From: Aquincola tertiaricarbonis | Lineage (GTDB): Bacteria > Pseudomonadota > Gammaproteobacteria > Burkholderiales > Burkholderiaceae_C | DNA length: 64,000 nucleotides | Assembly: GCF_000969605.1 (NCBI RefSeq) | Contig: NZ_JZUE01000001.1 | Location: 463,720-527,719 of the forward strand | Direction: 5' to 3' | Shown: positions 55,819 through 64,000 of the stretch, one piece after another | How positions within the stretch are numbered: the first letter of the stretch is position 1 | Layout of the letters: each line of letters begins with the position of its first letter | The notes under the pieces: model-generated | Seen by the model: only the letters and a program-made list of their open reading frames with translations | Told to the model about the DNA's origin: nothing | Database searches by the model: none | Made by a program: the position numbers and the translations under genes

Positions 55819-56280
55819 TCACTCGATGATGAACAGCGGCTGGCCGAATTCGACCGCCTGGCCGTTGTCCACCAGGATCTTGGTGACGGTGCCGCTCTTG
55901 TCGGCTTCGATCTCGTTCATGATCTTCATCGCCTCGATGATGCACAGCGGCTCGCCTTCCTTGACGGCCTGGCCCACCTCGGCCAGCGGCTTGGCACCCG
56001 GGCTGGACGCCGCATAGAACGTGCCCACCATCGGCGACTTGACGATGTGGCCGCTGGGCTCGGCCGGTGCCTCCACCGCCGGCGCGGCTGCCGGGGCGGC
56101 AGCGGCCAGCGGCGCCGGTGCCTGCTGCAGCGGCGCGGGAGCCGGTGCATAGGCCTGCGGCGCGGCCTGCGGATCGGCCTTGACGATGCGCACCTTGCCA
56201 TCGGCCTCGGTGATCTCGAGCTCGGAGATGTTCGATTCCGACACGAGGTCGATGAGCGTTTTGAGCTTGCGCAGATCCAT
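55819..56280 (-). CDS. accB: Acetyl-CoA carboxylase, biotin carboxyl carrier protein
   Basis: Carries biotin on Lys119 of EAMKIMN near the C terminus. The 153-residue protein starts [23 protein letters not shown] and has an Ala/Pro-rich linker (about 38-75) before the biotinyl domain with the characteristic thumb region ([17 protein letters not shown]). AGGAGAACGAACA precedes the ATG. The 221-base gap upstream shows no clear promoter by eye. Confidence 0.96.
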   Translation of the reverse strand: MDLRKLKTLIDLVSESNISELEITEADGKVRIVKADPQAAPQAYAPAPAPLQQAPAPLAAAAPAAAPAVEAPAEPSGHIVKSPMVGTFYAASSPGAKPLAEVGQAVKEGEPLCIIEAMKIMNEIEADKSGTVTKILVDNGQAVEFGQPLFIIE

Positions 56281-56501
56281 TGTTCGTTCTCCTGCACACG
56301 AAGCGGGCAGCACCCGGCATCACGCGCGATCAAGTCAAGTTTTGCGGCGAAGTGGCCGGCATCACCGGCGTTTCGTCCACCCTGGCGTCGCAGCGGAACA
56401 ACAGGTCCGCGAATAATTGCGAGCAGGGCGCGGGGAGCGAACTCTACGCGGTTTATCCGCCGTTACCCGGTGTTGACAAAAATTAGAAGGCTGTTAGGGC
56501 T

Positions 56502-57026
56502 TCAGCCCGCGGAGCGGGCCCAGGAGGCCAATTCCTCGTAGCTCGTCTCGCCCAGCTTGCGATGAAGCGGCCGGCCATCGCGGCCGAACACCACGGTGAA
56601 CGGCAGCGCACCGGCCGTGTTGCCCAGCCGCTTGGACAGGTCGGTGCCTTCCAGCCCCGCCAGTCCGATGGGGAACCCCAGCGGCTGCTTGCGCAGGAAC
56701 TCGCGCACGGGGGTGGGCCCATCCACCGCCAGGCCCACCACGCGCCAGCCGGCGACCCGGAAGTCGGTGTGGAAGCGGTCGATCTGCGGCAGCTCCTTCA
56801 CGCATGGCGGGCACCAGGTGGCCCAGAAGTTGAGCACCAGCGGCTGGCCGCGCAGGCCGGCCATCTGGAGCTCGCCGCCGTCCGGCTGGGTGAAGCTGAG
56901 CGACCACAGCGCCGCCGCGGCCTCGTCATCCACCGGGCCGGGCGACAGCCGCCACCACGCCAGGCCGGCGCCAGCTACCGCGGCCAGGGCGCCCACGCCG
57001 GCGAACAAGGTGCTGCGTCTTTTCAT
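56502..57026 (-). CDS. TlpA-family membrane-anchored thioredoxin
   Basis: Periplasmic thiol-disulfide protein, 174 residues: N-terminal anchor or signal (STLFAGVGALAAVAGAGLAWW), then a thioredoxin fold with FWATWCPPCVKELPQ (Cys72 and Cys75) and the cis-Pro region GALPFTVVFG. TlpA/ResA proteins keep cytochrome c or copper-site cysteines reduced. The ATG overlaps the stop of the upstream 206-residue protein by four bases. Its partner is not visible. Confidence 0.88.
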   Translation of the reverse strand: MKRRSTLFAGVGALAAVAGAGLAWWRLSPGPVDDEAAAALWSLSFTQPDGGELQMAGLRGQPLVLNFWATWCPPCVKELPQIDRFHTDFRVAGWRVVGLAVDGPTPVREFLRKQPLGFPIGLAGLEGTDLSKRLGNTAGALPFTVVFGRDGRPLHRKLGETSYEELASWARSAG

Positions 57027-57643
57027 GTGTCGGAAGCCTCGGGGTCGGCCGCATCCTCGGCCATGCGGCGCCGCAAGGCGCCCAGGTCGCCGCGCAGGGT
57101 GCGGCCGGTGGCATCGGGCTTGAGGGCGCCGCGCAGGTCGTCCAGGTCGCGGATGGCGAGGAACAGCGTCACGTGATCGTCCAGCTCGGGGCACCAGCTG
57201 GCCAGCGAGAGCATGTCCACCGGCTCGCCGCCGCGCGGGGACGGCAGGCTGCCGACGTCGTAGTCGACGCCCTGGTTGATCAGCTCGATCTCGGCCGACT
57301 TGGTGTCGTCGCAATACAGGTCCAGGTGCAGGGCCGACAGCCGGGTGGCGGTGCCGCGCCAGGCGGCGCCCGACAGGTGCGGCCGGAACTCGGCCAGCCG
57401 CTCCATCCAGCGCAGCGCCAGGCCGCGCAGCGCGGCCAGTTCGGCCGGCTGGGTATCGGCGCAGAACACGCTGATGTACTCGCGCACCGCGTCCTCCACC
57501 GCGTCGTTGCCAGGCAGGTCGGCCGGGCGCGAGCGGCCGAGCGAACGGGCGGCCTTGCGCTTGGCCGGGCCGTACTCCATGCCTTCTTCCACTACCAGGC
57601 GGGCGGCGGTGGCGGCGATGTCGGCACTCATCGATTCACTCAT
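57023..57643 (-). CDS. Conserved-looking hypothetical protein, 206 residues
   Basis: Soluble acidic protein, not recognised by domain. Visible features: an N-terminal helical part with ARLVVEEGMEYGPAKRKAARSLG, then AVEDAVREYISVFCADTQPAEL and, later, DLYCDDTKSAEIELINQGVDYDV. Similar proteins between tlpA-like and mtgA-like genes in Burkholderiales have sometimes been labelled as mur ligases, which the length does not support. Start at MSESMSAD or four codons later. Coupled to the TlpA-like gene. Confidence 0.72.
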   Translation of the reverse strand: MSESMSADIAATAARLVVEEGMEYGPAKRKAARSLGRSRPADLPGNDAVEDAVREYISVFCADTQPAELAALRGLALRWMERLAEFRPHLSGAAWRGTATRLSALHLDLYCDDTKSAEIELINQGVDYDVGSLPSPRGGEPVDMLSLASWCPELDDHVTLFLAIRDLDDLRGALKPDATGRTLRGDLGALRRRMAEDAADPEASDT

Positions 57644-57660
57644 GCCGGGGATGATACGGA

Positions 57661-58431
57661 TCAGGGCAGTTCCACCGCGCCCATGCGGGCGGCGACGGTG
57701 CCGGCGCGGCCCACGATGTAGGGCGAGCCCGGCCGCCGCTCGAAGCGCTTGGGCGCCGGCAGCATCACCGCCAGCCGGGCGGCCTGCGCCGTGCCGAGCT
57801 GCGCCGCATCGACCCGGAAGTAGTGCCGCGCGGCGGCCTGGGCGCCGAACACGCCTTCGCCCCATTCCACGTTGTTCAGGTAGATCTCCAGGATGCGCTG
57901 CTTGCCCAGCAGGGTCTCCAGCATGTAGGTGATGACCAGTTCCTGCCCCTTGCGCACCGTGGTGCGCTCGGACGAGAGAAACAGGTTCTTGGCCAGCTGC
58001 TGGGTGATGGTGGAGCCGCCCACGATGCGCGGCTGCGCCGGCACGGGCGGTGCCTTGGCCGCGGCCTTGCCCTGGCGCTGGGCCAGCAGCTGGTTGCGTT
58101 TCTCGGCCTGGGCCTCGGCGCGCAGGTTGCGGTCCCAGGCCTTCTCGATGGCTTCCCAGTCCACGCCGCCGTGGTCCACGAAGCTGGCGTCCTCGCTGGC
58201 GATCACCGCGCGCTTCAGGCTGGGCGCGATGCGCTCATAGGGCACCCACTGCTGGCTCCAGCCGGCCTGGCGCCCGGCCTGGCTGCCCAGCAGCCGCCGC
58301 GCCTCGCTGCGCTGGAAGGCGGTGGATTGCGGGTCGACCACCACCATCAGCGCCACGCGCAGGCCGAAGTACAGCTGCAGTGCCAGGAAGCACAGCACCG
58401 CCAGAGCGATCCAACGGCCCAGCTGCTTCAT
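57661..58431 (-). CDS. mtgA: Monofunctional peptidoglycan glycosyltransferase
   Basis: Polymerises lipid II into glycan strands, 256 residues, GT51 family. One N-terminal membrane helix is followed by catalytic Glu80 in VIASEDASFVDHGG, then GGSTITQQLAKNLFLS (from residue 138) and KQRILEIYLNNVEWGEGVFG. Between the first two motifs lies an insertion of about 30 residues (about 105-135) rich in Gln/Ala/Lys, absent from typical MtgA. The start overlaps the aroE stop. Confidence 0.92.
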   Translation of the reverse strand: MKQLGRWIALAVLCFLALQLYFGLRVALMVVVDPQSTAFQRSEARRLLGSQAGRQAGWSQQWVPYERIAPSLKRAVIASEDASFVDHGGVDWEAIEKAWDRNLRAEAQAEKRNQLLAQRQGKAAAKAPPVPAQPRIVGGSTITQQLAKNLFLSSERTTVRKGQELVITYMLETLLGKQRILEIYLNNVEWGEGVFGAQAAARHYFRVDAAQLGTAQAARLAVMLPAPKRFERRPGSPYIVGRAGTVAARMGAVELP

Positions 58432-59291
58432 GGCCGGGCCAGCGCCTCGCGCAGCGCAGCCAGCACCGGCGCCGTCTGCGGCCGCACGCCGCGCCAGAGG
58501 AAGAAGGCCTCGGCCGCCTGCTCCACCAGCATGCCCAGGCCGTCGCGGGCCACGGCGCCATGGGCCCGCGCCCACTGCAGGAAGGGCTCGGCCGCCGGGC
58601 CGTACATCAGGTCGATGGCCAGCGTGCCCGGCCGCAGCACCGAGGCCGGCACGGGCACGGCCGCGCCTTGCAGGCTGGTGGCGCTGCTGTTGAGCACCAC
58701 GTCGAACGGGCCTTCGGGCAGGTCCAGCCCGCCGGCCTGCAGCCGCACGCCGTGGCGCCGGGCCCAGTCGGCGTGGCGGTCCACCAGGGCCTGGGCCTTG
58801 GCTGGCGTGCGGTTGGCCACCACGATCTCACGCGGCCGGCCTTCGATCAGCGGCCCCAGTGCGCCGGCGGCCGCCCCGCCTGCGCCCACCAGCAGCACCC
58901 GGGTGCCGTCCAGCGGCACGCCGGCGTTGGCGATGTCGCGCGCCAGGCCGATGCCGTCGGTGTTGTCGGCCACCCAGCCGTCGGGCCGCAGGTCCAGCAC
59001 ATTGGCCGCGCCGGCCAGCGCGGCGCGCTCGCTGACGCGGGCGGCCAGGCCGGGGGCTTCGAGCTTGAAGGGCACGGTGACGTTGCAGCCCTTGCCGCCT
59101 TCGGCGATGAACTGCCGCAGCGTGTCGGCAAAGCCGTCGAAGGGGCTGAGCACCCGGCTGTAGCGCACCGGCTCGCCGGTCTGGCGGGCGAAGGCGGCGT
59201 GGATGAAAGGCGACTGGCTGTGCTGGATCGGGTTGCCGATCACGGCATACAGCTCGTCGGCGGGCGCGGAGGCGGTTGCGGAGGTGCTCAT
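58428..59291 (-). CDS. aroE: Shikimate dehydrogenase
   Basis: NADPH-dependent reduction of 3-dehydroshikimate in aromatic amino-acid synthesis. The 287-residue protein has GNPIQHSQSPFIH, catalytic Lys76 in NVTVPFK, NTDGIGL and the nucleotide loop VLLVGAGGAAAGAL with NRTPAKA. Overlaps both mtgA downstream and the TonB-like gene upstream by four bases. Confidence 0.95.
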   Translation of the reverse strand: MSTSATASAPADELYAVIGNPIQHSQSPFIHAAFARQTGEPVRYSRVLSPFDGFADTLRQFIAEGGKGCNVTVPFKLEAPGLAARVSERAALAGAANVLDLRPDGWVADNTDGIGLARDIANAGVPLDGTRVLLVGAGGAAAGALGPLIEGRPREIVVANRTPAKAQALVDRHADWARRHGVRLQAGGLDLPEGPFDVVLNSSATSLQGAAVPVPASVLRPGTLAIDLMYGPAAEPFLQWARAHGAVARDGLGMLVEQAAEAFFLWRGVRPQTAPVLAALREALARP

Positions 59292-60217
59292 CGTCGGGAG
59301 GTGGCGGACAGGCTGGTTTCCAGCCCGTCGTCGCGGGTGAATCTGAAGCGGGAGGTGACCACGATCTGGTCGGCCTCCTGTTGCATGGCCGCATTGAAGC
59401 GGCCGAAGGGCGAGGCCGCATGCACGATGGCCACGGCGCGCTGGTCCAGGTGGCGGTTGCCGGAGGAGCGCAGCACCTCGGCCTCCACCACCTGGCCGAG
59501 CGCATCCACGGTGACGTTCATCGTCAGCTCGCCGTACAGCTTGCGGCCCTGGAAGCGCGGAAAGTCGCGGGTGCCGCGTTCCTCGATGCGGCGGCGCAGG
59601 CGGTCGTAGTAGGTGGCGTAGGTCACCTCGCGGGTGGCCGGGCTGATGTAGCGGCGCCGCGGCTCGGCGTTCTGCTGGTTGATGCGGGTTTCGATCTCGG
59701 CCAGCAGGCGCAGCATCTGGCGGCGCTTTTCCTCCTGCGCGTCGCCGTCGGCCGCGCCGGTGTCGCGCCGGGGATCGGGCGGCGGCAGCAGCGCCAGCTC
59801 GCGCCGCACCTGGGCCAGCAACTGCTGCTGCTGGGTCTGCATCTGCTCGATGCGGCGCTGGCGGCTGTCGGCGTCCTCGCCGCTGCGCACTTCCAGCGTG
59901 GGCGGCAGCGGTGAGGTGGCGCGGCCCTGCGTGGCTTCGCCGCCACCAGCCAGCGCGGCCTGGGCCAGCGCCTGGGCCTGCGGTGGCGGCTCCGCGCCGC
60001 GGGCGTTCACCAGGATGACTTCCAGCGGCGATTCGCCCATGCGCTGCAGCAGCCCGGCAGGCGAGGCCACCTGCATCGTCAACAGGCCGGCATGCACGCC
60101 CACCGAGGCCAGCAGCGCCCACTGCAGCGTGCCCCAGCCGCGCAGGCGCCGCAGCAGGGCGGGGCGGCCGGCCGGCCGGCCCCCGCCACCGCGTGCCAGG
60201 CGCTGCGCCGCGGCCAT
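59288..60217 (-). CDS. TonB-like energy transducer
   Basis: Protein of 309 residues: short basic N terminus, a membrane helix (TLQWALLASVGVHAGLLTMQVA), a coiled Gln/Glu/Arg-rich middle (about 105-200, RRIEQMQTQQQQLLAQVRREL) and a TonB C-terminal domain (FQGRKLYGELTMNVTVDALGQVVEAEVLRSSGNRHLDQRAVAIVHAASPF... over about 240-300). It may transmit ExbBD energy or act as a structural envelope protein; no exbBD genes are here. Start is the ATG six bases after the RNase stop. Confidence 0.86.
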   Translation of the reverse strand: MAAAQRLARGGGGRPAGRPALLRRLRGWGTLQWALLASVGVHAGLLTMQVASPAGLLQRMGESPLEVILVNARGAEPPPQAQALAQAALAGGGEATQGRATSPLPPTLEVRSGEDADSRQRRIEQMQTQQQQLLAQVRRELALLPPPDPRRDTGAADGDAQEEKRRQMLRLLAEIETRINQQNAEPRRRYISPATREVTYATYYDRLRRRIEERGTRDFPRFQGRKLYGELTMNVTVDALGQVVEAEVLRSSGNRHLDQRAVAIVHAASPFGRFNAAMQQEADQIVVTSRFRFTRDDGLETSLSATSRR

Positions 60218-60222
60218 CGGCG

Positions 60223-62277
60223 TCAGGCCGCCGCGGGGGCGGCACCCTCCTGCGGTGCGGCGGCGCCCGCCTCGGGCGCATCGCCCAGGTCGATGGCCAG
60301 CGACAGCGGCGCGGCTTCCTGCACCTCCTCGTCCACCTCGGCATCGGTCTCGGCAGCCACCTCGGCCACCGCGTCGTCCAGGCGGGTGACGAGCTGCGCA
60401 TGCAGGTCCAGCGTCAGCAGGTCCATGCCGGTGATGCGCACGCGCACGTGCGCGCCGCGCGGCAGCTGCTCGCAGCCGTTGGCACGGAACACCAGCGGCA
60501 GCGTGTCGGCGCGCACCAGGCCGTCCTTCATCACCGCGGCTTCCAGCTCGGTCACGCCGTTCTGCTCCAGCCAGCGCAGCGTCCAGTAGCGCTCGATGCC
60601 GTGCTGGAAGTCGTTGTAGGCGCCGTAGGCGGCGTCGAAGGCCGAGATGATGGAGAACAGCTGCGCATCCTTCGGCTTGAAGGGCGCGGCCAGCGCGGCG
60701 GTGCGGCCGTGGCGCGCGCAGGCGATGATCTGCCACTGGTTGACCAGGTCGACGTAGCGGCGCAGCGGCGAGGTGGCCCAGGTGTACTGCGCCACGCCCA
60801 TGCCCGCATGCGGCAGCGCCTTGGTGCCCATGCGCACCTTGATGCCGGGTGCCAGGCTGGCCTGGCTGCGGTAGATGCCGGGCAGGCCGCATTCGGCCAG
60901 CCAGCCGCCCCAGGTGCTGTTGGCCAGGATCATCGCCTCGGCCACGATCAGGTCCAGCGGTGCGCCGCGGCGGCGGGTGCTGATCTGCACCGTCTCGTCG
61001 CCCTCGGGCACGCCGGTATTCCCTTCCAGCCGGAAGTTGTAGTCGGGCCGATTGAAGTTCTCCGGCTTGCCGCGCACCACCTCGCGCCGGGCCTTCAGGT
61101 GCTGCGCCAGCCGGAAGGCAAAGGCCAGCTCGGGCGCGAAGGCATAGTCCGCCGGCGCCGCGCCGGTGAGCGTGGCCTCGGTCACCACGTCGTCCAGCCG
61201 GTCGTGGCGCAGGTTGGCGGCGATGGGCACACGCTCCAGCTTCGTCTCGCTGGCGCGCACTTCCAGCGTGGCCTCGTCCATCGTCACGTACAGGCTGACG
61301 GCCGGGCAGTCCTGGCCTTCGGCCAGCGTGTAGCGCTGCACCACCTCGTCGGGCAGCATCGTCAGCTTCCAGCCGGGCATGTAGACGGTGGACAGGCGCT
61401 CGCCGGCCACCTTGTCGATGGCGCTGCCCGGCGCAAAGGCCAGGCCGGGCGCGGCGATGTGGATGCCGAACACCACGGTGCCGGTGCCCAGGCCCTGCAC
61501 CGACAGCGCATCGTCGATCTCGGTGGTCTGCGAATCGTCGATCGAGAAGGCCTGCACCGGCGCCAGCGGCAGCGGCTCGGCAATGTCGGGCGCCTGCAGC
61601 GCCGGAAAGCCCGTGCCCTTCGGGAACTGCTCGAACAGGAAGCGCTTCCAGTGGAACTGGTACGGGCTGCGGATGGCGCCCGCGGCCTTCAGCAGGTCCA
61701 GCGGCGCGCGCTGCGAGCGCTTGGCCGCCTCCACCACGGCCTTGTACTCGGGCGCGTTCTTGTCGGGCTTGAACAGGATCTTGTAGAGCTGCTCCTGCAC
61801 CGGCTCGGGGCAGCGACCCTCGGCCAGCTCGGTGGCCCAGGACTCGATCTGCGCGGCCTGCTGCTTCTTGCGCTCGATGCCCAGCAGCGCGGCCTTGACG
61901 GTCTCCTCCGGCGCCTTCTTGAACAGGCCCTTGCCGACGCGGCGGAAGTAATGCGGTGCTTCGTAGAGGCGGAAGAGGGCGGCGGCCTGCTGCGCCAGCC
62001 CGGCCTTGGCATCGAAGTAGTCGCGCGCCAGGTCGGCGAAGCCGAACTCCCCTTCGGGGGCGAATTCCCAAGCCAGGTCGAGGTCGATCTCGGGTGCCAG
62101 GCGCTGCCCTTCGGCGATCAGCTCCGCCGGGGCGGGCTTGTCGAACTTGAGCAGGACGTTGGCCGCCTTGACCTTGACGCGCTTGCCCGAGTCGAGCTCG
62201 ATCTGCATCGAGCTCTCGGCCTCGGACATCACGCGGCCGGCCAGGAACTTGCCGGATTCATCGAACAGTGCATACAT
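60223..62277 (-). CDS. RNB-domain exoribonuclease (RNase II family)
   Basis: Processive 3'-5' exoribonuclease, 684 residues. After an unusual N-terminal region (MYALFDESGKFLAGRV) comes the RNB domain with SIDDSQTTEIDDALSV (metal-binding aspartates) and later WATSPLRRYVDLVNQWQI, then a C-terminal S1-like part (GAHVRVRITGMDLLTLDLHAQLVTRL) and an acidic Ala-rich tail. Similar to RNase II/VacB proteins of betaproteobacteria. First gene of an RNase-TonB-aroE-mtgA chain. Confidence 0.9.
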   Translation of the reverse strand: MYALFDESGKFLAGRVMSEAESSMQIELDSGKRVKVKAANVLLKFDKPAPAELIAEGQRLAPEIDLDLAWEFAPEGEFGFADLARDYFDAKAGLAQQAAALFRLYEAPHYFRRVGKGLFKKAPEETVKAALLGIERKKQQAAQIESWATELAEGRCPEPVQEQLYKILFKPDKNAPEYKAVVEAAKRSQRAPLDLLKAAGAIRSPYQFHWKRFLFEQFPKGTGFPALQAPDIAEPLPLAPVQAFSIDDSQTTEIDDALSVQGLGTGTVVFGIHIAAPGLAFAPGSAIDKVAGERLSTVYMPGWKLTMLPDEVVQRYTLAEGQDCPAVSLYVTMDEATLEVRASETKLERVPIAANLRHDRLDDVVTEATLTGAAPADYAFAPELAFAFRLAQHLKARREVVRGKPENFNRPDYNFRLEGNTGVPEGDETVQISTRRRGAPLDLIVAEAMILANSTWGGWLAECGLPGIYRSQASLAPGIKVRMGTKALPHAGMGVAQYTWATSPLRRYVDLVNQWQIIACARHGRTAALAAPFKPKDAQLFSIISAFDAAYGAYNDFQHGIERYWTLRWLEQNGVTELEAAVMKDGLVRADTLPLVFRANGCEQLPRGAHVRVRITGMDLLTLDLHAQLVTRLDDAVAEVAAETDAEVDEEVQEAAPLSLAIDLGDAPEAGAAAPQEGAAPAAA

Positions 62278-62313
62278 CGGCCAATTGTCACACCCTGATC
62301 AAGCGGAGCCTCT

Positions 62314-62349
62314 CGCGGCCGCCGCCCGGCCGCCCCGAAGGCGGCCGCG
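62314..62349. repeat. 10-bp GC palindrome between RNase and FabG-like genes
   Basis: CGCGGCCGCC and GGCGGCCGCG flank a 16-base G+C-rich loop in the 122-base gap. The stem could act as terminator-like 3'-end structure for the FabG-like mRNA or as a protein site, but there is no T-run. A smaller hairpin CGCACC/GGTGCG follows at about 62384-62395. Confidence 0.5.
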
Positions 62350-62399
62350 TTAACCGCTTGGCGGGTGGGGCCGTGTACTCACCGCACCGGGTGCGCGAT

Positions 62400-63140
62400 T
62401 CAGACGGTCATGCCGCCAGACACCTCGATCACGGCGCCGTTCACATAGCTCGCCTCGTCGCTGGCCAGGAACGCATACACGTTGGCGATCTCTTCCGCCT
62501 TGCCAAGCCGATGCAGCGGCACCTGCTCGCGCATGTGGTCCAGCACCTTCTCGGGAATGGTGGACAGGATGGGCGTTTCAACGAAGCCGGGCGCCACCGC
62601 GTTCACCCGCACGCCCTTGGGGCCCAGCTCGCGGCTCCAGGTCTTGGTGAAGCCGATGACGCCGAACTTGCTGGCCGCGTAGTTGGTCTGGCCGAAGTTG
62701 CCGTAGATGCCCACCACCGACGATGCGTTCAGGATCACGCCGCCGCCCTGCGCGCTCATGGTCTCGGCCACCGCCTGCGCGCAATGGAACACGCCGCGCA
62801 GGTTGACGTCGATCACGGCGTCGAACTGCGCCTCGGTCATCTTCACCAGGCGGGCGTCCTTGGTGATGCCGGCGTTGTTCACCAGCACGTCGATGCGGCC
62901 GTGGCGGGCCTTCACCGCGGCCACCATCGCATCCACCTGGGCGCGGTCGGTCACGTCCACCACATGGCCTTCGGCGCGGCCACCGGCCTGCACGCAGTGC
63001 GTCACCGCGGCATCGATGGCCGCGGGCTTCACGTCGCACACGATCACCACCGCGCCCTCGGCCGCGAACTTGGCGGCGGTGGCCAGGCCGATGCCCTGGG
63101 CCGCGCCGGTGACGATGCAGATCTTGTCTTTCAATCTCAT
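62400..63140 (-). CDS. FabG-like short-chain dehydrogenase (beta-ketoacyl-ACP or acetoacetyl-CoA reductase)
   Basis: NAD(P)H-dependent reductase of 246 residues. Rossmann motif TGAAQGIG (11-18), NNAG (88-91), catalytic Ser141, Tyr154 and Lys158 ([19 protein letters not shown]), and PGFVETPI. Close to FabG/PhaB in length and motifs. It is not beside the fatty-acid genes, so a PHB or secondary oxoacyl reductase role is possible. Downstream of a YqiA-like esterase. Confidence 0.9.
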   Translation of the reverse strand: MRLKDKICIVTGAAQGIGLATAAKFAAEGAVVIVCDVKPAAIDAAVTHCVQAGGRAEGHVVDVTDRAQVDAMVAAVKARHGRIDVLVNNAGITKDARLVKMTEAQFDAVIDVNLRGVFHCAQAVAETMSAQGGGVILNASSVVGIYGNFGQTNYAASKFGVIGFTKTWSRELGPKGVRVNAVAPGFVETPILSTIPEKVLDHMREQVPLHRLGKAEEIANVYAFLASDEASYVNGAVIEVSGGMTV

Positions 63141-63147
63141 GGTTGCT

Positions 63148-63741
63148 TCAGGGTGTCAGGTGGAGGAAATCGAGCACGAAGGGCAGGTGCACGTCGAAAT
63201 CGGAGATGGCGTGGTCGCCGCCTTCCAGCAGGCGCACATTGGCGCCGGCATAGCGGCCGCTCATCTCGCGCCAGTCCAGCACCTCGTCGCCCTGGCAGAT
63301 GACGGCGGCATACCGCTCGGGCCGGGTGATCGCCGGCACCGTCAGCGCCCGCAGCTCGTCGATGAACTCGGGCCGGAAGAAGAAGTGCTGCCCGGGGTCG
63401 TGGAAGGCGGTCTGCTCGCCGATGTACTTTTCCAGGTCGCGCGCCGGGTTCACCGCCGGGTTCAGCAGCACGGCGGGGCAGCCGGTGCGCTCGGCCACCG
63501 CGGTGGCGTAGAAGCCACCCAGCGAGCTGCCCACCACCGCCATGTGATCGGCCGGCCAGCCGGCGATGCCTTCGGTCAGCAGCTGCATCGCCGCGCGGGG
63601 CGAGGGCGGCAGCTGGGGGCACCACCACTGCACACCGGGCCGGTGGGCCTGGATCCAGGCGCCCATGTGGCGGGCCTTGAAGGATTGCGGTGACGACCGG
63701 AAGCCGTGCAGGTACAGCAGGTGGGTGGGCGCTTGGTTCAC
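63148..63741 (-). CDS. YqiA/UPF0227-like esterase
   Basis: Small alpha/beta hydrolase of 197 residues. Opening [16 protein letters not shown] and nucleophile Ser73 in [12 protein letters not shown] match the YqiA family; Asp and His completing the triad are probably in CQGDEVLDW and [10 protein letters not shown]. Known members cleave short acyl-CoA or acyl esters. Stop lies seven bases before the FabG-like gene, so they are likely one transcript. Confidence 0.9.
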   Translation of the reverse strand: MNQAPTHLLYLHGFRSSPQSFKARHMGAWIQAHRPGVQWWCPQLPPSPRAAMQLLTEGIAGWPADHMAVVGSSLGGFYATAVAERTGCPAVLLNPAVNPARDLEKYIGEQTAFHDPGQHFFFRPEFIDELRALTVPAITRPERYAAVICQGDEVLDWREMSGRYAGANVRLLEGGDHAISDFDVHLPFVLDFLHLTP

Positions 63742-63828
63742 GCAGCCAGTCTATCGGCCACCCCTGAACGCTGGCTTGCGCAGCGTGGGAACATAGGCGC
63801 TCCTGCTGCGAACCCGTTGAAAGCCGAC

Positions 63829-64000
63829 ATGCGTTCATCCGTCCGACCCGTCCGCCTGAGTGCCGTTGCAGCGGCCTTGTTGATCCTGTCCGGCTGCGCC
63901 GCGCTGCAGCGGCCGGCCGCCGGCCCGGCTGCCGCGTCCGGCAGCCCCGCGCCGGCCAGGCCGCCTGCCGCCGTGGGCGGCGGTGCCGCCACCATGGCCG
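63829..64000 (+). CDS. Lipoprotein, 5' part only
   Basis: The reading frame opens with a lipoprotein signal: MRSSVRPVRLSAVAAALLIL followed by lipobox LSGC (Cys23) and a Pro/Ala/Gly-rich linker. Runs off the window after 57 codons, so the functional domain is not visible. Divergent from the esterase gene with about 88 bases between. Confidence 0.6.
   Translation, partial: MRSSVRPVRLSAVAAALLILSGCAALQRPAAGPAAASGSPAPARPPAAVGGGAATMA

Noticed and set aside
58428..60401. Long N-terminal extension of AroE
   Set aside because: Upstream part is an out-of-frame reading of the TonB-like gene. Conserved AroE begins MSTSATASAPADELYAVIG at 59291.
59288..62071. A 927-codon frame apparently fusing an RNase-region protein to TonB
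   Set aside because: The first two thirds read a wrong frame of the RNase gene. The true TonB-like gene starts at 60217 with its own ATG.

Overview
The window is a stretch of ordinary high-G+C betaproteobacterial chromosome. Gene content and order (rplU-rpmA-obgE-proB, yacG-zapD-coaE-pilD-pilC-pilB, ffh followed by a CcsA-like gene, pilS-pilR-ampD-nrdA-nrdB, a Lys/Ala-rich histone-H1-like gene, accB-accC-prmA) point to the Burkholderiales, probably the Rubrivivax/Leptothrix/Ideonella/Roseateles side of the order. That placement is inferred from protein families and synteny, without a database search. Coding density is very high, many neighbours overlap by 4-8 bases, and no gap between genes exceeds about 255 bases. 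I see no insertion sequences, prophage genes, CRISPR arrays or rRNA genes. Two tRNAs are present.

Layout. 1-2702: a light-sensing pair, heme oxygenase plus bacteriophytochrome histidine kinase, the latter cut by the window edge. 2841-8448: a fructose-type sugar uptake cluster (fructokinase diverging from an ABC transporter, RbsD/FucU mutarotase and ROK regulator), with three inverted repeats in the shared promoter region. 8485-11091: two small unknown proteins, a bile-acid:sodium symporter family carrier and a divergent LysR regulator. 11069-15723: a sigma-54 neighbourhood (orphan NtrC-type activator, a PRC-barrel gene preceded by a good -24/-12 promoter, topoisomerase IB, and an rpoN gene away from its usual lptB/hpf context). 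15752-21306: yacG, zapD, coaE and the type IV pilus genes pilD, pilC, pilB. 21446-25571: tRNA-Pro, ispB, rplU, rpmA, obgE, proB.

25603-37006: housekeeping genes for RNA decapping, translation and quinone/heme synthesis (rppH, proS, a DUF418 protein, a lytic transglycosylase, ubiX, grxD, an outer-membrane-like protein, prmC, prfA, hemA, miaB). 37141-42089: tRNA-Met, ftsY, a DUF2726 protein, ffh, a CcsA-like membrane protein and a PP0621-like small protein, so both protein halves of the SRP targeting pathway are here. 42086-51384: pilS-pilR-ampD, then the NrdR-regulated ribonucleotide reductase genes nrdA-nrdB and the histone-like gene. 51444-64000: a PfkB-type kinase, a zinc-ribbon DUF3426 protein, prmA, accC, accB, a TlpA-type thioredoxin, an unknown protein, mtgA, aroE, a TonB-like protein, an RNase II-type nuclease, a FabG-like reductase, a YqiA-like esterase and the start of a lipoprotein.

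Working together. The pilus ATPase, platform protein and prepilin peptidase, their two-component regulators PilS/PilR, and a sigma-54 factor that PilR-type activators need all lie in one 31 kb span, although pilA is absent. The most unusual local arrangement is the sigma-54 cluster at 11-16 kb. Most of the rest is conserved core genome, and I found no convincing evidence for a wholly new defence or mobile system.
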